Shown: positions 1 to 13,471 of the stretch, in pieces
Position numbering within the stretch: the first letter of the stretch is position 1
How the letters are laid out: every line of letters begins with the position of its first letter
Assembly (NCBI RefSeq): GCF_037975245.1
Contig: NC_092576.1
Coordinates: forward strand, 38,202,111-38,266,110
From: Apostichopus japonicus
Lineage: Eukaryota; Echinodermata; Holothuroidea; Aspidochirotida; Stichopodidae
Direction of reading: 5' to 3'
DNA: 64,000 nucleotides
The notes under the pieces: generated by a model
What the model was told of the DNA's origin: nothing
Seen by the model: the letters and a program-made list of their open reading frames with translations, nothing else
Databases searched by the model: none
Program-made: the position numbers and the translations under genes

Positions 1-1768
<1,768 letters not shown>

Positions 1769-1772
<4 letters not shown>

Positions 1773-2918
1773 TGAATGCGGGCATATGTTTACATTCGTG
1801 CATGGTAGCCGGGGCCTATGTGTACCTTGGGCATCTGTTTACCAACTTCTTGGTAAACATAAGTCTGAGGTATTACCAATTCAAATATCCTGCGTTGTGT
1901 AAACAAATTTCACTTCGTATGTAGCCAACATGATGGTATTTATCAGGAATTTACTTAGAATTGTTTGTATGTTCTTGCTATAAAGAGCATTTTCAGTGCA
2001 AATTTGAGCCTCACTCAACAGTGTATATAACGTTATTTTCGCATACGGTGTATGTAGGATATATGTTAACCTCAACTTTCCGTGCAATATACGGGAAAAC
2101 TAGGATATATATATCAGCGACATCCAGAATTTGTATTAAAGACACATGATTGCTATTCTTGGTGAAATTTGGAATATTCTGGTTGTAAAATAACGAAAAT
2201 TGGCAATTTTAGACCATCGCAGTGCGAGACTTGTAACGACATGGCGCCATCAACTGTTTAGACACAGCACAGAGGTATACACTGTTCGTACGTACGCGAA
2301 GTAGGCTACGACTGTTGTACACATCCTGTATATCATCCAGCAACGTTAGTATCTCATATTAGCTGTAATTTTATCGGTGAAAGACTACCGATAAGGTGCT
2401 CACTTGAAACCAAGGCTTACGCATTACCTGAATATCCAATGTACTTCTTCATGTGAAACTTGTCGCCACTAACAGCAGTATTATTGGATGGAAATTGTGC
2501 ATATTAGCCGGTTGTACGGCATACCTTAGGCAAGCCTAAGCTAGGTACTATAGGGTAGGAGGTATCGAGTGTGCCGAGCCAAGTACAGTACCTATCTCAT
2601 TCATTAGGCTACTTGTTTATATTTGAAGGTCATGAGTAGGGGGCATTGGGGCTTCCTTGCTGTTCTGAAGAATTGTAGCCTAAATTTACGTGTCACTACT
2701 ACTAGTATCATGGTGGGATAATTGACGCACTTAAGCCTAGGATTTGATCAACGATGTACTGTATTTCAAGGAAAAATCCAAATCACTCAACTGTACCTGT
2801 ATGTGTTTTTCATATGTGTAGTTCCTCAGAAATGTAATGATCTCCAAATATTTAGGGTTCTGTGCTTATGCATTGTACAATTGAGCAGAATTTGACCTTA
2901 AAATGTCTGCCGTGTCAA
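1769..2918. other. Unique intergenic sequence, nothing recognised
   Basis: The DNA is AT-rich and single-copy within the window. It has only short open frames without codon-like structure, and I recognise no RNA gene, terminal repeat or exon. It separates the microsatellite at 1359-1768 from the left edge of copy 1 of the repeated locus. Confidence 0.5.
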
Positions 2919-4141
2919 GTTCTTTTATACCCCTAAATTGACACATTCGTTGATAAGCTAACCGTAGTGTAGTGTAGGCCTTAGTATATATACATCAATT
3001 GACTTTGGATGCAGTTTGCTATGCTCTGAGCCTCTAAGCTCAGACAGGTCAGGTCCCAGAGATAAGTGGTATCATATTGAGGTAATGTTGGGTATTTTTA
3101 GGGTGTAAGATTCCAAATGACCAAGAAACGTGCAAAACTGGGTGGAGGGTGTTAAAAGCTTAAGAAAAACCACAATTTGGTCAGCAAATAGCTGAAATGG
3201 ATTCAAGCTGATGAAATATGTAATTCTGCTAGACTGCAAAAAGTTTAGGTGGCCTGCTGTATCGTTGCTAGCAATATTTGGAGGTGCGTCAATTAAGAGG
3301 GTGCGCGCCAATCATGAAACCTTTACTATACTACAGTTAGTTACTACTGTACTGTACTGCAACTTACGTGTAATGTATTGAATGGATTGAATGGTGATAC
3401 CTAGTACTAGGTACTACAGTACTGTTAGTCCTACAACTTACAAACTACGTGTACAGTAGGCTAATAAATCGCAAATTCAACTAATTCAATGCAAACTCAC
3501 TAAGAAAGTAAGTATCATATTTATCATGCTGGCAAATCAAAGCAGCTGTCACCACTGCCATTACCACTCAACAATTTGAACAATAAAGTACTACTGTAGT
3601 AGTATTGGGTCATTTTCTTTGAATAAAGGACCCAAGGAGTTCTCAATCATCATATTTTTCTAATGAAATGCAATTGGTTTTTGATTTGTTAGTGCAATGT
3701 GAATTGTGTAGTTTCAATTGAACAATGCTTTGATAAGGAAATATTGGAAGGTTTGGCTGTCAATTAATTTGAGCTTAGGCTGGGCAATTGTTTAATCAAA
3801 ATCTTCATGACTTATGGAAGTGGATTGACTTCATTTTAGTCCATATATTTATAAGATTGTATATTCAATCAACAGGGAACATAATGAGAATGCTCACGCT
3901 TCAACCTACCTTTTGGAGATAAAGCCCACCAGCCTTCTATGCTTGACTAGTCTAGAATTTTTTACTCACTTATGGCCAGACACAATTGTTCAAATAGTGC
4001 AGATTAGAGAAGGGTGTCTTTGAACTCAGTCACATCTATGTATAATACTCATAGAGTAACATAACATATCCTGGGCCTATACTGTTACTTTAGTCTTAGA
4101 AGAGTTGTGACCATCCATCTTACACCTATTTTGTATTTCAG

Positions 4142-4268
4142 ACCTGTAGATGAAGTTATGTCCAAGATTAAGAAGACTAGCCATTTGCAGGCAGCTATTA
4201 ACTACAGTACTGCAAAGAGAAAACAGATCACACTTCATTGACATCTTGTTGGATAGATGACAAAATAG
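4142..4268 (+). other. Possible 5' exon of gene A (probably untranslated)
   Basis: A pyrimidine-rich acceptor (TTTTGTATTTCAG) precedes the block and a GT donor (AAAATAG/GTATAG) follows it. The same borders are kept in copy 3 on the minus strand (about 62482-62609). In one frame the block reads as a lysine-rich peptide ending in an in-frame TGA. In copy 3 the frame is broken by an indel, so a coding role is doubtful and a 5' untranslated exon fits better. This call rests on splice-like borders and conservation only. Confidence 0.25.
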
Positions 4269-5191
4269 GTATAGTACATTGTTAAATTTTGTATCTTTTC
4301 CAGTTAAACTTTAGTACAAAGCATTTTGTCAGAGTTTATATGTAACTTAAAGTGTGCTATCTGTATTCCAAGTTCCAACATTCATCATGCCAACTCTACA
4401 AGAGATATTGCTCAAGCCAAGTTGGACAATAATCTGAACCTCTCAGAATCAATCAGTTTAACAACATTTATTATTTCATCATCTTTGCAAACTGAACTGT
4501 ACCAGAAGAACACATACTAGTGAAACAAATAAGAAGAATGATGTATATATTTCCATGCTAATTTGAAGTCAGAGCTTTTTTTTTTACTTCTACAGTCTAC
4601 AGCTAGAATGTAATCTCATAAGCTTTTAAAGTGATAGCATGCTTAATATGGGGCCAGTAAGTATAGATCTTTAAGATACAATTAGTTGATTTGTTGTAGT
4701 TTCTGTGATCATGGGAGATGTATACGTCTCACATCTCAATTGCTACACATACCAATTTTCTTGCAAAATTTTAAGATTTTGTGTCATATGTTATTATACA
4801 AAAAAGGTATTGATCCGGCTGCAATAGTGTCTTTAAAGCTTTGATATGAGTTTGATACAAACTAGTGTTTGCACAAGTAACCCAGGTACCCACCCAACTG
4901 ATAACTACCTGGTTCCGAACATACTACTCGGTTCCAACGTAAAATGTAAAGTTATATTTTGTACAAAATGTATAAGTTTGTTCAGGAAACCTATTGCCGC
5001 ATTGTGTTAAATGTTTGCCACAATGCCCCCGAAAAATAAATAACAGTTACTGTAGAAATGTTGATACGCCTCAAATTCATAGTCGCCATAGTCACAAGCT
5101 GCTATTTCATCAGTTAACACGTCTGATTCTTCTAGAATTGATGTATGTTACGCCTAATGTTCAGTTGTAACATAAGAACAGGTCTCGGAAT

Positions 5192-5227
5192 ATGGCCAAT
5201 ATTTTTTCTCAAAGTAATGATGCACAA
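5192..5227 (+). CDS. Gene A, exon 1 (start codon exon), copy 1
   Basis: Twelve codons from ATG (peptide MANIFSQSNDAQ) end exactly at a consensus donor GTAAGT, phase 0. The exon and its donor are kept in copy 3 (minus strand, 61513-61548), with one Ser to Thr change. The next two candidate exons are also multiples of three with phase-0 borders, so the four exons read as one frame. I do not recognise the family. The N terminus is polar and acidic, as in disordered leaders of nuclear proteins, but that is inference. Confidence 0.45.
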
Positions 5228-5475
5228 GTAAGTGCAAACTTCCCAATTGAAAAAAAAAAAAACAACATTGGAGTAGTTTTTAGTTGTTATGATTTCTTTT
5301 TGTTATGTTCTGTCTGGTAATGTTTTACAATAATTCTAGAGAAGTTACCAAAGTACTGTTAGGTACCTGAACCCCCCTCCCCTTCTCCTTCATATCTCTA
5401 CTTACATCAATTCTTTAAAGTGCATTGAATGTCATCTATATTCAAATCAATTGAGGAGTATTTGTTTCTCTTTAG

Positions 5476-5535
5476 CAGCCAGAGAATGAGGAAGAAGCTA
5501 CAGACAGTGATGTCAGAGATAACTCTGTAGTACCC
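5476..5535 (+). CDS. Gene A, exon 2 (acidic), copy 1 only
   Basis: A 60-nt block follows an excellent acceptor (GTTTCTCTTTAG) and ends at donor GTAAGT, giving 20 codons in phase 0. The peptide is strongly acidic (QPENEEEATDSDVRDN, then SVVP). It is not found in copy 3, where the segment between exon 1 and exon 3 is shortened, so copy 3 has lost this exon. Copy 2 does not reach this far. No domain is recognised. Confidence 0.45.
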
Positions 5536-5977
5536 GTAAGTTTTTGTTGCACTTGTTTTCCATTCTGTTGTTTCGGACAAATGTGTTTATATGTCAGGTA
5601 AGTTGCAGATATTTATGGATATGATTGCACCTGTGCACTAGCTCTGTTTACCACACAGAAAAGTGATGCTCTGATAAGCCCTTTCTCTGGAGAGTTAAAA
5701 CTTTGTATTTCTGTGGAGGTGTGAGTGTGTGTGTGTGGGGGGGGGGGGGGGATAACATGCGATTGGCTGGTAATCAGTTTGTTTATGGCTGAGTGCCTGA
5801 ATTTCTTGCTGTCAAAAGTTCTTGCAGTCAAAAGTTGGCTGACTGCTGGTTTAAGTACACTGGTTTGAAACCACAAATGTATTTCATATAGAATACACTT
5901 CTATTTAGTGTTGCCCTTTATTTAAAATACTCTTTCATTATACTTCATTCAAATCTACAAAATGAAATTTCTTCTAG

Positions 5978-6034
5978 GCAGCGACCAATGACAGTTCCAG
6001 CCTGGAAAACAGGTCCTTTTGTGGCCTTTTGAAG
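5978..6034 (+). CDS. Gene A, exon 3, copy 1
   Basis: Acceptor TTTCTTCTAG and donor GAAG/GTAATC enclose 57 nt (19 codons, phase 0), beginning AATNDSSSLEN and ending CGLLK. Copy 3 keeps the exon on the minus strand (60981-61037) with intact borders and few changes. Conserved borders and frame in two copies favour a real exon. The function is unknown. Confidence 0.45.
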
Positions 6035-6799
6035 GTAATCCTTCTGCTTTGTTGATCATCTAAGAAAGATTCATCAATAGAAATTAAAGCTGTGTAAAAC
6101 AGAGCAATATAAATCATGCTCATCTAATCAATACTGTAGTTCGTTTAACAGCCTTTACTGTTCATTAACTTTGACAAAGGCTTGCTTTTATTTTACAGTA
6201 TTGATTAATTATTTACTTGGTTGATTAGTTGGTTTTATTTGATTATTTGAATATCTATTTTTATTGCAACCCCATTAAAAGAAACCATATAATAAAATGA
6301 ATAAATCTAGGACTGTGTCAATGTGTTAAAACTATAATTTCTCTTTGCAATTGCAATGCAAGAAAGCAAATTGAAAAAAACATGTGTCAATGGAGCAATA
6401 GGATCTATAGTACATGACCCTAACCTGCTAGGATCACCTTAAATAAACTTAATGTTGACATTGTAATAATGTGTCAGAACTCATACATGCTTGCTTCATA
6501 TGTTATTCCATACAGATAGCATTATCCCCTACTCATGTTAACTTAAAGTTAAACCAGTCCATGATGAAATGTTGAAAGGAATAATATATCTTAAAGTATT
6601 CACTAGAAAGCGGACAAGTCAATACCAAATAAATTGGAAAAAGGCAAAAAGATTACTGCATAGAATCCAATATTAAAGCACTATAGTGAGGTTGATCTGT
6701 ATACATCTTATTGCCATTTATGCATTTGGGATTTGTAGTGGGTAAACTTCATGTTCATTGTGTATCTGTACATGTTTGTTCATTCATTCAATAACTTTA

Positions 6800-8900
6800 A
6801 GAAATTGTGTATGCCCAGTTAGAATACTCACTCAAAAGCCACATCGAGAGTTGCCTCCTCTGTTGATTGCCTAATTTTGTTACTGCAGGCAATACTGCAT
6901 GTGCAGAGGTGAACATTGACCCCTTTTGACCCTGTTTGTAATGGGAGAAACATTGGGGCTGTGAAAAAATTATCCCTTGGCTTCTGTTTTGCAACAAATG
7001 GCAAGGGGATGGGAAATTTCTTGTCCTGCATTGCTCTGTACATTAAGGTCAAAAATAGCAGTGCTGGACATTTCACTATTAATGTAGCATACTTGCCCCA
7101 CTCCAAAACATCTCCCCCTTTTTCTTCAATCTCGACCCTACCCCTCCTCTAAACCTGTTAAGCAGACCCAATGCAAGATCACATTGAAAGTTTCCTCCCT
7201 TTTAGATTGCCTTATTATGTTATTGATAACTTTCAATTTATGAAGAGGTAAACATAGACCCCAATTATCCATATTTGCAATGGGCCACAGGGATTTATTG
7301 TGGGCAATCAAATATTCCCCCAGCTGGCTACCATCTGGAAGCTAAGGGTAGATTTCTTGGTGGTCCTGATTGATCCCCTCCCTCTTATCCTCCCCTCCTT
7401 TTGTGGCTAAACTACAGGATATATCCCTACCCTACTTTTCTTCTTTTTTATTATCTAACCGATTTAATTTCACGGTAGTATTCTTAGCTATACTTCCCTA
7501 ATATACCTTTGCCTATATATGTAATAATGTTAACCTACTCCCAATATCTTTGTCACATTTTTCCTTTAACCTCTACCCTCACCCATTCTCCATGCCCTCG
7601 TATGCATGAAACGATGTAAAATCAAATTGAGAGGTGCTTCCTTTATTGATTGTCTAATTTTGATAACTGCAATACTCAATGTGTAAGGGTTAACATAGAC
7701 CCCATTCCTGTTTCCAACGGAAGGATCGGGGGGGGGTGATCATTGGGGCTCTGAAGTGTACCCCCAGCTGGCTTCCATCTGGAAGCTGAGGGTAGACTTC
7801 TTGGTGGTCCTGATTATGTTTTTAAGTCTTCCCTGTGGATGCTCTGCCCCCCCCCCCTTGTTTGTCCAAGCTACTGGGCATATTCCTGCCCTGTTCTTTT
7901 CTACCTAAGGGATGAACAAATGTCAGCGGTATTGTTTAAAAAAACTTCTGTTATACCTTCCATCTGGAAGCTAAGGGATGACTTCTTGGCGGTCCTGATC
8001 CCCGTTTGATCCCCTTCCTTTGGATACGCTACTGGGTATATCCTTGCCCTCCTTTTTTGTTGCCTGGCTAATAACTTAATTTCAAAGGTGGTATTCCTAT
8101 ATACTTACTAATACCTTTGCCTATATGTACTTAAGTTATCCCAACCCAATATATTTCTCTTGATCACTCTCAATGTATAGAGGTTAAAGATGTATAGGCC
8201 CCTAACTAAATGCTATACTTGCTATATGATTTCAAACTGCACTTTTCCTGGAGGCATTACCCTCTAAGCTTTTCCCATAATGCTAAATAAGCAAAGAAGA
8301 TGGCTGGATGTCTCAGTGAGGTAAATTACCTCCAGGGTGGTAATATGCAGAGTATAACAATTATGACCATATGCAATGGACCATATTTGAAAATTGTGCA
8401 TATTTGGGGTCAATACAGCATACCTTTAACATAGACCCTTTTTACCCTGTTTGCAATGGGAGAATCATTGGTAGGGGCTGGGCTGTCAAACATTTCCGTT
8501 CTGTCTTGAAACTAAAGATGGTAGGGGTGGGGGGTTTGTGGGAGTTGCCTTGACCTCCATTGCTTTGGCTATCCTGTACTTTGAGGTTAAAGGTAGCAAT
8601 AGTAGTATTTCATGTATGTACTATTTTAACCCATGTTAAAGAACCCTCCCACTTTCTGTTCAATTCCTACATTTACCATCATCTACTCCTGGTATGTATT
8701 GAACCAATGCCAAATCACATTGAGAGATAACTCCCTTATTGATTTTGTAATTTTGTTACTTTCACACAAAATGTTGTATACCTTGAAACTTTTGCTATAA
8801 CCTGTGTAGGTTTAATATACACCCCATCGAAGGGTAGGGGGAATGGTGATGGCAAATGGGCTGTAAACTTGTATCTCTTGGATTCCACTTCAGCTGAAGG
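6800..8900 (-). repeat. Diverged units of the ~370-bp repeat family (intron of gene A, copy 1)
   Basis: Several stretches share the core found at 21.1-22.6 kb in reverse orientation: GCAATCAATAAGGGAGG-like blocks, CATTGGTTCA, and TATGTTAACCTC followed by CACATT. Related blocks here include the paired sentences with CATTGAGAGATAACTCCC and CATCTGGAAGCTAAGGG. The units are degenerate and carry no gene. The open frames in this span are shared shadows of the repeat. Confidence 0.55.
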
Positions 8901-9237
8901 GATGTACATACCACATGGTATATGTCCTACCTATTTTCTCTTGCTATAAGAATTTGACTCTCCTGTACAAAAAAAAAAAAAAATGCAATGACTCTCTGTG
9001 TAGTAAGCAATTACCCTGACATGTCACACAATTGAATAGAAACATGCTGATCACAGCTATAATCATATATGGTGTAAAATAGTTTTTGAATAATCTATCA
9101 TATGATTTTAAAATGTTGTATATAGGACTTTTGACTTCATATACTATTTTAATTGTACATTATTTCATCTCAGTCAGCGTTATGTTCAATCTTCCTGATC
9201 TTCCAAAATTATGAGGTGTTGGATATTTGTTTTACAG

Positions 9238-9307
9238 ATGCACACACAAACTGACTGCAACAACAAGACAGATGCAAAATATTCAGTCTCTGAATCAGAT
9301 GAGGATG
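9238..9307 (+). CDS. Gene A, exon 4 (acidic, Ser-rich), copy 1
   Basis: A 70-nt block follows acceptor TTGTTTTACAG and ends at donor GATG/GTGAGT, phase 0 in and phase 1 out. It encodes HTQTDCNNKTDAKYSVSESD followed by ED. The exon is present in all three copies (minus strand 29173-29242 and 57696-57765), always with intact splice borders. Differences between copies are few (first codon Met or Lys, and D/G in the acidic tail). The Gypsy element inserted in the intron 565 bp downstream, in the opposite orientation. Confidence 0.5.
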
Positions 9308-9866
9308 GTGAGTTTGATTGTTTATCCACAAGATTGTCCTTAGCCGGCTAACTAAATGTAGTATCTTGTAAATTTCCAGCTAACTGCACTCTGCTTGCTT
9401 TTATGTCATCGTTATGTTACTGTACAATAAACCACATATAAAAAAAGTGAGGTATATGACTAGAACAGAACAACTGTTGAAGATATAATCTTATAGGTCA
9501 TACTGCTGTATTGGCCCCAAATATAGCATGCTACCGCAAAAAAAAAAAAGTTTCCTACAATTATGTAATCCACCTGCCATAGTCGTAAAATGACCTCATT
9601 TTAACAGTTAGCCTGCACTGCCTGGCACATATCTTTCCTTGTATCAGAATCTTTGTGTATAGACACTGTCTTTTAAACTACACTGTCGACATATAACGAT
9701 ATATTACCACGCAGTGTTTACACGAAGAACCTCACAGTGTCAAGCTATGCAGACTACTTCATAGTGACCAAGGTCATTTATGAAGGTGGCAGGTTGATAA
9801 CATAATTATGAAACTTTCCTAGCTATTGCAAGTTATAAGTGGTCACAACACAACAGACTTTGCAAT

Positions 9867-9871
9867 GTAGC
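9867..9871. repeat. Target site duplication GTAGC (left)
   Basis: GTAGC lies directly before the Gypsy element and again directly after it (16633-16637). The empty site is visible, reverse-complemented, in copies 2 and 3 (GTAAATGCTACATTGC near 27958 and 56489), where GCTAC occurs once. This defines a 5-bp duplication. Confidence 0.9.
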
Positions 9872-10144
9872 TTTTATATCTTGGAAAAGGTGTAAAGAAA
9901 ACCGAAAGGTTCCAAGAGAGACATACTATAGAGAACCCGGAGACGGTCTTTCGTGGTCAACAGCCTGAGTGTGTCTGACTAGTTTATTTTCATTACATTA
10001 TTAGAATACAATACATTGGTATGCATGGCCTTTCATAAGGTATGCACGGCCGTTCATAATACTTAGGGTGGTGTGCACACGATCTACATATTGCACACGA
10101 ACTTCTTTTATTTGCACATGTTACTAAACTCTTAATATATAACA
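9872..10144 (-). repeat. 3' LTR of the Gypsy element
   Basis: This 273-bp sequence matches 16360-16632 with no difference that I could find by eye. Read on the minus strand it starts TGTTATATATTAAG and ends CCAAGATATAAAA. The 5' end is the usual TG, but the 3' end is not CA. Confidence 0.9.
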
Positions 10145-10392
10145 ATCCTCCCTTGTAGCTAAGAGACCACTATTTTATTATTGCAACAACGAACATATAA
10201 TATTAGCAAAATATTCACGGAAAATACGAATTCACTTTGACAAGTAATCTACTACAAAAATACTGCACGACTAAACTATTGGAGATATCAAAATATACAA
10301 CTTTCACAATACACAAACCAATAACATCACTGACATACCGAATCATAAAACATGATATAAAAATACAATATTGATGTCTGTCGAACATAAAG
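10145..10392 (-). other. 3' untranslated part of Gypsy with polypurine tract
   Basis: About 250 bp lie between the stop codon of the integrase frame and the 3' LTR. The only recognisable signal is the purine-rich AAGGGAGGA (minus strand) immediately before the LTR, in the position where plus-strand DNA synthesis is primed in LTR elements. Confidence 0.6.
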
Positions 10393-11874
10393 TTACAAAT
10401 TTAAAAACTTAGGTGGTCGGACAACTCTACCGGACCTGGTTTTTACGACACAAGAATCTCCAGGACTAGAAAGTTTTGAACTAGGTTTGGTTTTTGCTGG
10501 CGTAGAAATAGGGGTTTGCTCATCAAAGTTTTGAAATTTAGAATCAATAGGAATATTAGATGAAGCTTTAGATGGTGACGTATTAACAGATGGTGAGGGA
10601 TCTGGCTTGATTTCTGGAACCATAGAAGTATGTGGTACAGAAGGAAACCTTATGGCACTGGGTGAAAACCTGGTATCCTGATTTGGATTTTCAACATCCA
10701 TTTCAGGATTAGCATTTTGACGTTTAGAATCATCATGCCTAAGGTGATTAGCATGCACATACCGACGGTTGTTCCCTGGTGTTCTAACCAAATAGGTTTG
10801 TGGACCTTTAACCTCAACTATTGTCCCAGGTATCCACTTAACCTTTCCTCCTCTCAAATGTCGGACTTTCACCGACTGGTATAGGTCGAAGGATATCATT
10901 TTCGGATTTACACCATCTTGATAGAATTTAGATTTAGCCTGACGGTACTCGACCGAACGTTTTAGAGATTGCTTAACAAGTGTAAGCTTGGTTCGGGGAG
11001 CTCTTTTCAAAAAGAGCTCTGCTGGGGTCTTTTCAGTAGTTGTGTGGGGAATATTTCTATACTGAAATAGAATGTGTGCAACCTTATGCTGTAAACTAGC
11101 AAACTTTGTTTCTGATTTCTTAAACATTCTCTTGAAAGTTTGAACATGTCTTTCTGCCAAGCCATTGCTAGAAGGGTGGTATGGAGGGGTCAAAGTATGT
11201 TGAACAGAGTTAGTTTGAAGAAAACTTTTGAATTCCTCTGCAATGAACTGTGGACCATTATCAGTCACAACTTGTACAGGAAGACCAAACTGAGCAAATA
11301 CTGTTCGCAACTTGGAAACCGTAGCCGAAGCTGTTGTACTCGACATGGGGAAAACTTCAAGCCACTTAGAATGACTATCAACCAGTAACAGAAACTGTTG
11401 GCCATTAATTTCTGCAAAATCTAGGTGAATTCTCTGCCATGGTTCGGTAGCCCAAGGCCAAAGAATTAGGGGTGTTTTCCTTGGGGTGTTCTGTTCATTT
11501 GAACAAACAGAACAATATCTAACTAGGTCCTCAATGTCATAATCCATGCCTGGCCACCAGACAAAAGATCTACCCAGAGATTTCATACGAGACATACCGG
11601 TGTGACAATCATGCAGTTCATTTAAAATGTGTTGCTGACATTGTTGCGGAATAATAACACGTCTACCCCATAATATGCAACCATTTTCTAGTGAAAGCTC
11701 TAACCGTCTTGTCCAATATGGTTTCAATTCCTCCTCCTCACAATGTTTTGGCCATCCAGACAAGGTATATTCGTATACTTTTGTTAAAACAATGTCTTTG
11801 TTAGTGGCCTTCGCAATCGTCTCAGCTGTAACAGGAAGCTGATCGACTACGGTAGAAAAAACATAACATTCATC
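10393..11874 (-). pseudogene. Gypsy pol, C-terminal part: integrase
   Basis: The 456-residue open part starts at 11763 at a non-ATG codon. Reading back in the same frame adds about 37 residues up to the PLE boundary, including QLPVTAETIAKAT, a stretch typical of the RNase H-integrase linker. Domains in order are the zinc-binding HHCC region (HDCH, then CSVC), the DDE core (LDFAE, TDNGPQF, and NGLAERH with the catalytic Glu), then a chromodomain-free basic tail ending RPPKFLNL. All three catalytic residues are present. It is cut off from gag-RT by the insertion, so no intact polyprotein remains. Confidence 0.9.
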
Positions 11875-12035
11875 TTACTATTAAAAGTACACTCAGTTCA
11901 CCTAATAGGTGCAATTATGTTTCACCATGAGGAGCATGCTATAAGTTCATGTTCTTCGGGCCCTCCCTTAAAAATACTTCAGGTTCTTGGCTACTACGTT
12001 GCGTTAGATAGTGTAAAACCGCCTACACCCCCATT
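11873..12035 (+). repeat. Left terminal direct repeat (pLTR-like) of the nested element
   Basis: It matches 13472-13634 over 163 bp. The only difference seen is G/A in CTCAGTTCACC versus CTCAATTCACC. It starts TCTTACTATTAAAAG and ends CTACACCCCCATT. The left copy lacks the roughly 80 bp with the hammerhead-like motif that precede the right copy, as expected for a 5'-truncated pLTR. Confidence 0.85.
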
Positions 12036-12507
12036 TCATTTCTTTTGCCTCTCTGTTCTTCGGAATATCGAGACGTAGGTTTGCATACCACTGAGAATTC
12101 TTTCGAGGAATCTCTAACGTTAAACTTGGATGGAAAATACGTTGAATATTCCATCGTCTCACTAGAGCGAGACACAAAAGCCAATTTTTGTCGCCAAAGA
12201 ACCTAAAAAATTACACCATAAGAGTGTGTGTGCGTCACCACGTTGTAGCCTATAATAAAAAGGCTTCTACAACAGAATTTGGGCCAATCACAGGCCGTCA
12301 CTGTTTGACTTCACTGCCTTCCTCAGAACCCAACTCTATAACAAAAGAGTTACTCCCAAACCGACCAGCTGACCAAAATAACAATGGTTCACAGCTGCTC
12401 ATTTACGTCCGTAAAGGCAAACAAAGGGTTTCCGACTGAACAACGTCCGTTAAAATGGACTTCAGCTCAAGGGTTTTCTGTCGAAAGGTATATCCAGTCA
12501 TGGATAT

Positions 12508-13311
12508 TTGTGCCTCACCAGTCAACAAAGACTTTTCCAGTCAAGGCCCATCACTCTCACAAAAGAAATCTCTCCGATAGACGGCGATCAAAACGCCACC
12601 TATCAACTCAAGGTCCCAAGAGACCCACCTAGACTCCCGGGGCTACTGAACCACTCGGAGGAGATTACTGATTCTTGGAATCAAGTACTCCAAAGAGCAG
12701 GCAGGACACTCCGTAGTATCTTGAGAGAAGAGTTATCCCGCCAGGCAAAAAAGGCAACGGGAGAGATTTCTAGAAAAGAAATATGTCCGATCAGTGAAAG
12801 CTACTAAAAGCTCCGAAAAATTCCGCACCACCAACAGGGAGCTACAGACTATACGTAGTCACTCAAAAGCCCAAAATCTTCGAAAAGAAGCAGAAACACT
12901 AAAAAAGTTCGTAAAGAACCTATCAGACAGAAACATGTCCAATATAGAGTTTATTGCGCTGGAAAAAGGTCTGAAGTTCATAGCCATTCCAGAAAAACCT
13001 AAACGAAGTAATCTTCTCAAGTCATTGAAAGACCTAAAAAGAAAAATGAGAATCCGCTTCGTCTTTACACAAAAAAAGCAAAAAGGTTTACAAAACGCAT
13101 TTGAAAAAAAGCACTTTTGAAACATTGGCACTTAATCTCGCAACACGCGGATTTATCCAAACTGTTTCCAAAAGAACCGATTCTAGCCTACAAAAAGGCC
13201 CAAAATCTCAAAGATTTACTTGTTAACTCAAGGTTTCGTACTAACGAAGAATCAGCTAACTCTCAAGGTTCACACGAACCTTTCTTAGATGCTCTTATAG
13301 TTGCACCATGA
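12508..13311 (+). pseudogene. Remnant PLE polyprotein: N-terminal part joined to pre-GIY-YIG part
   Basis: Three overlapping open pieces (12508-12807, 12794-13120, 13117-13311) are in different frames. The first two form a basic N-terminal region with a coiled stretch and then the block LSDRNMSNIEF...ALEKGLKF. The third begins near SQHADLSKLFPKEPILAY and stops shortly after the NLKDLLVNSRF block. A normal PLE would have several hundred residues of reverse transcriptase between them, and a GIY-YIG nuclease after. Both are deleted, so the copy cannot move on its own. Confidence 0.55.
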
Positions 13312-13391
13312 GTCCATAAAAAAACTCGTGCACAGAAAATAGATGCATTTTGAGAACGAGACGCTCATGCCGAATATAAAATATTCAAAGG

Positions 13392-13455
13392 CTTACTACT
13401 GATGAAGCTCCTCCTACAAAAGTTGAGAGCAGAAACCGGTCTAGTTGGTCATAAG
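13392..13455 (+). ncRNA. Hammerhead-ribozyme-like motif
   Basis: The core elements occur in order. CTGATGA is at 13399-13405. A stem II follows with GCTC (13407-13410) pairing GAGC (13427-13430). GAAA is at 13432-13435. A stem III pairs ACCGG (13435-13439) with TTGGT (13445-13449) using two G-U pairs, and a GTC cleavage triplet ends at 13450. Stem I can form between CTTA (13392-13395) and TAAG (13452-13455), but three extra bases precede CTGATGA and one follows GTC. The A-A juxtaposition at the base of stem II is also non-canonical, so the motif may be degenerate. Hammerheads are known in Penelope-like pLTRs. Confidence 0.5.
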
Positions 13456-13471
13456 AACCTACGCTAGTCTT

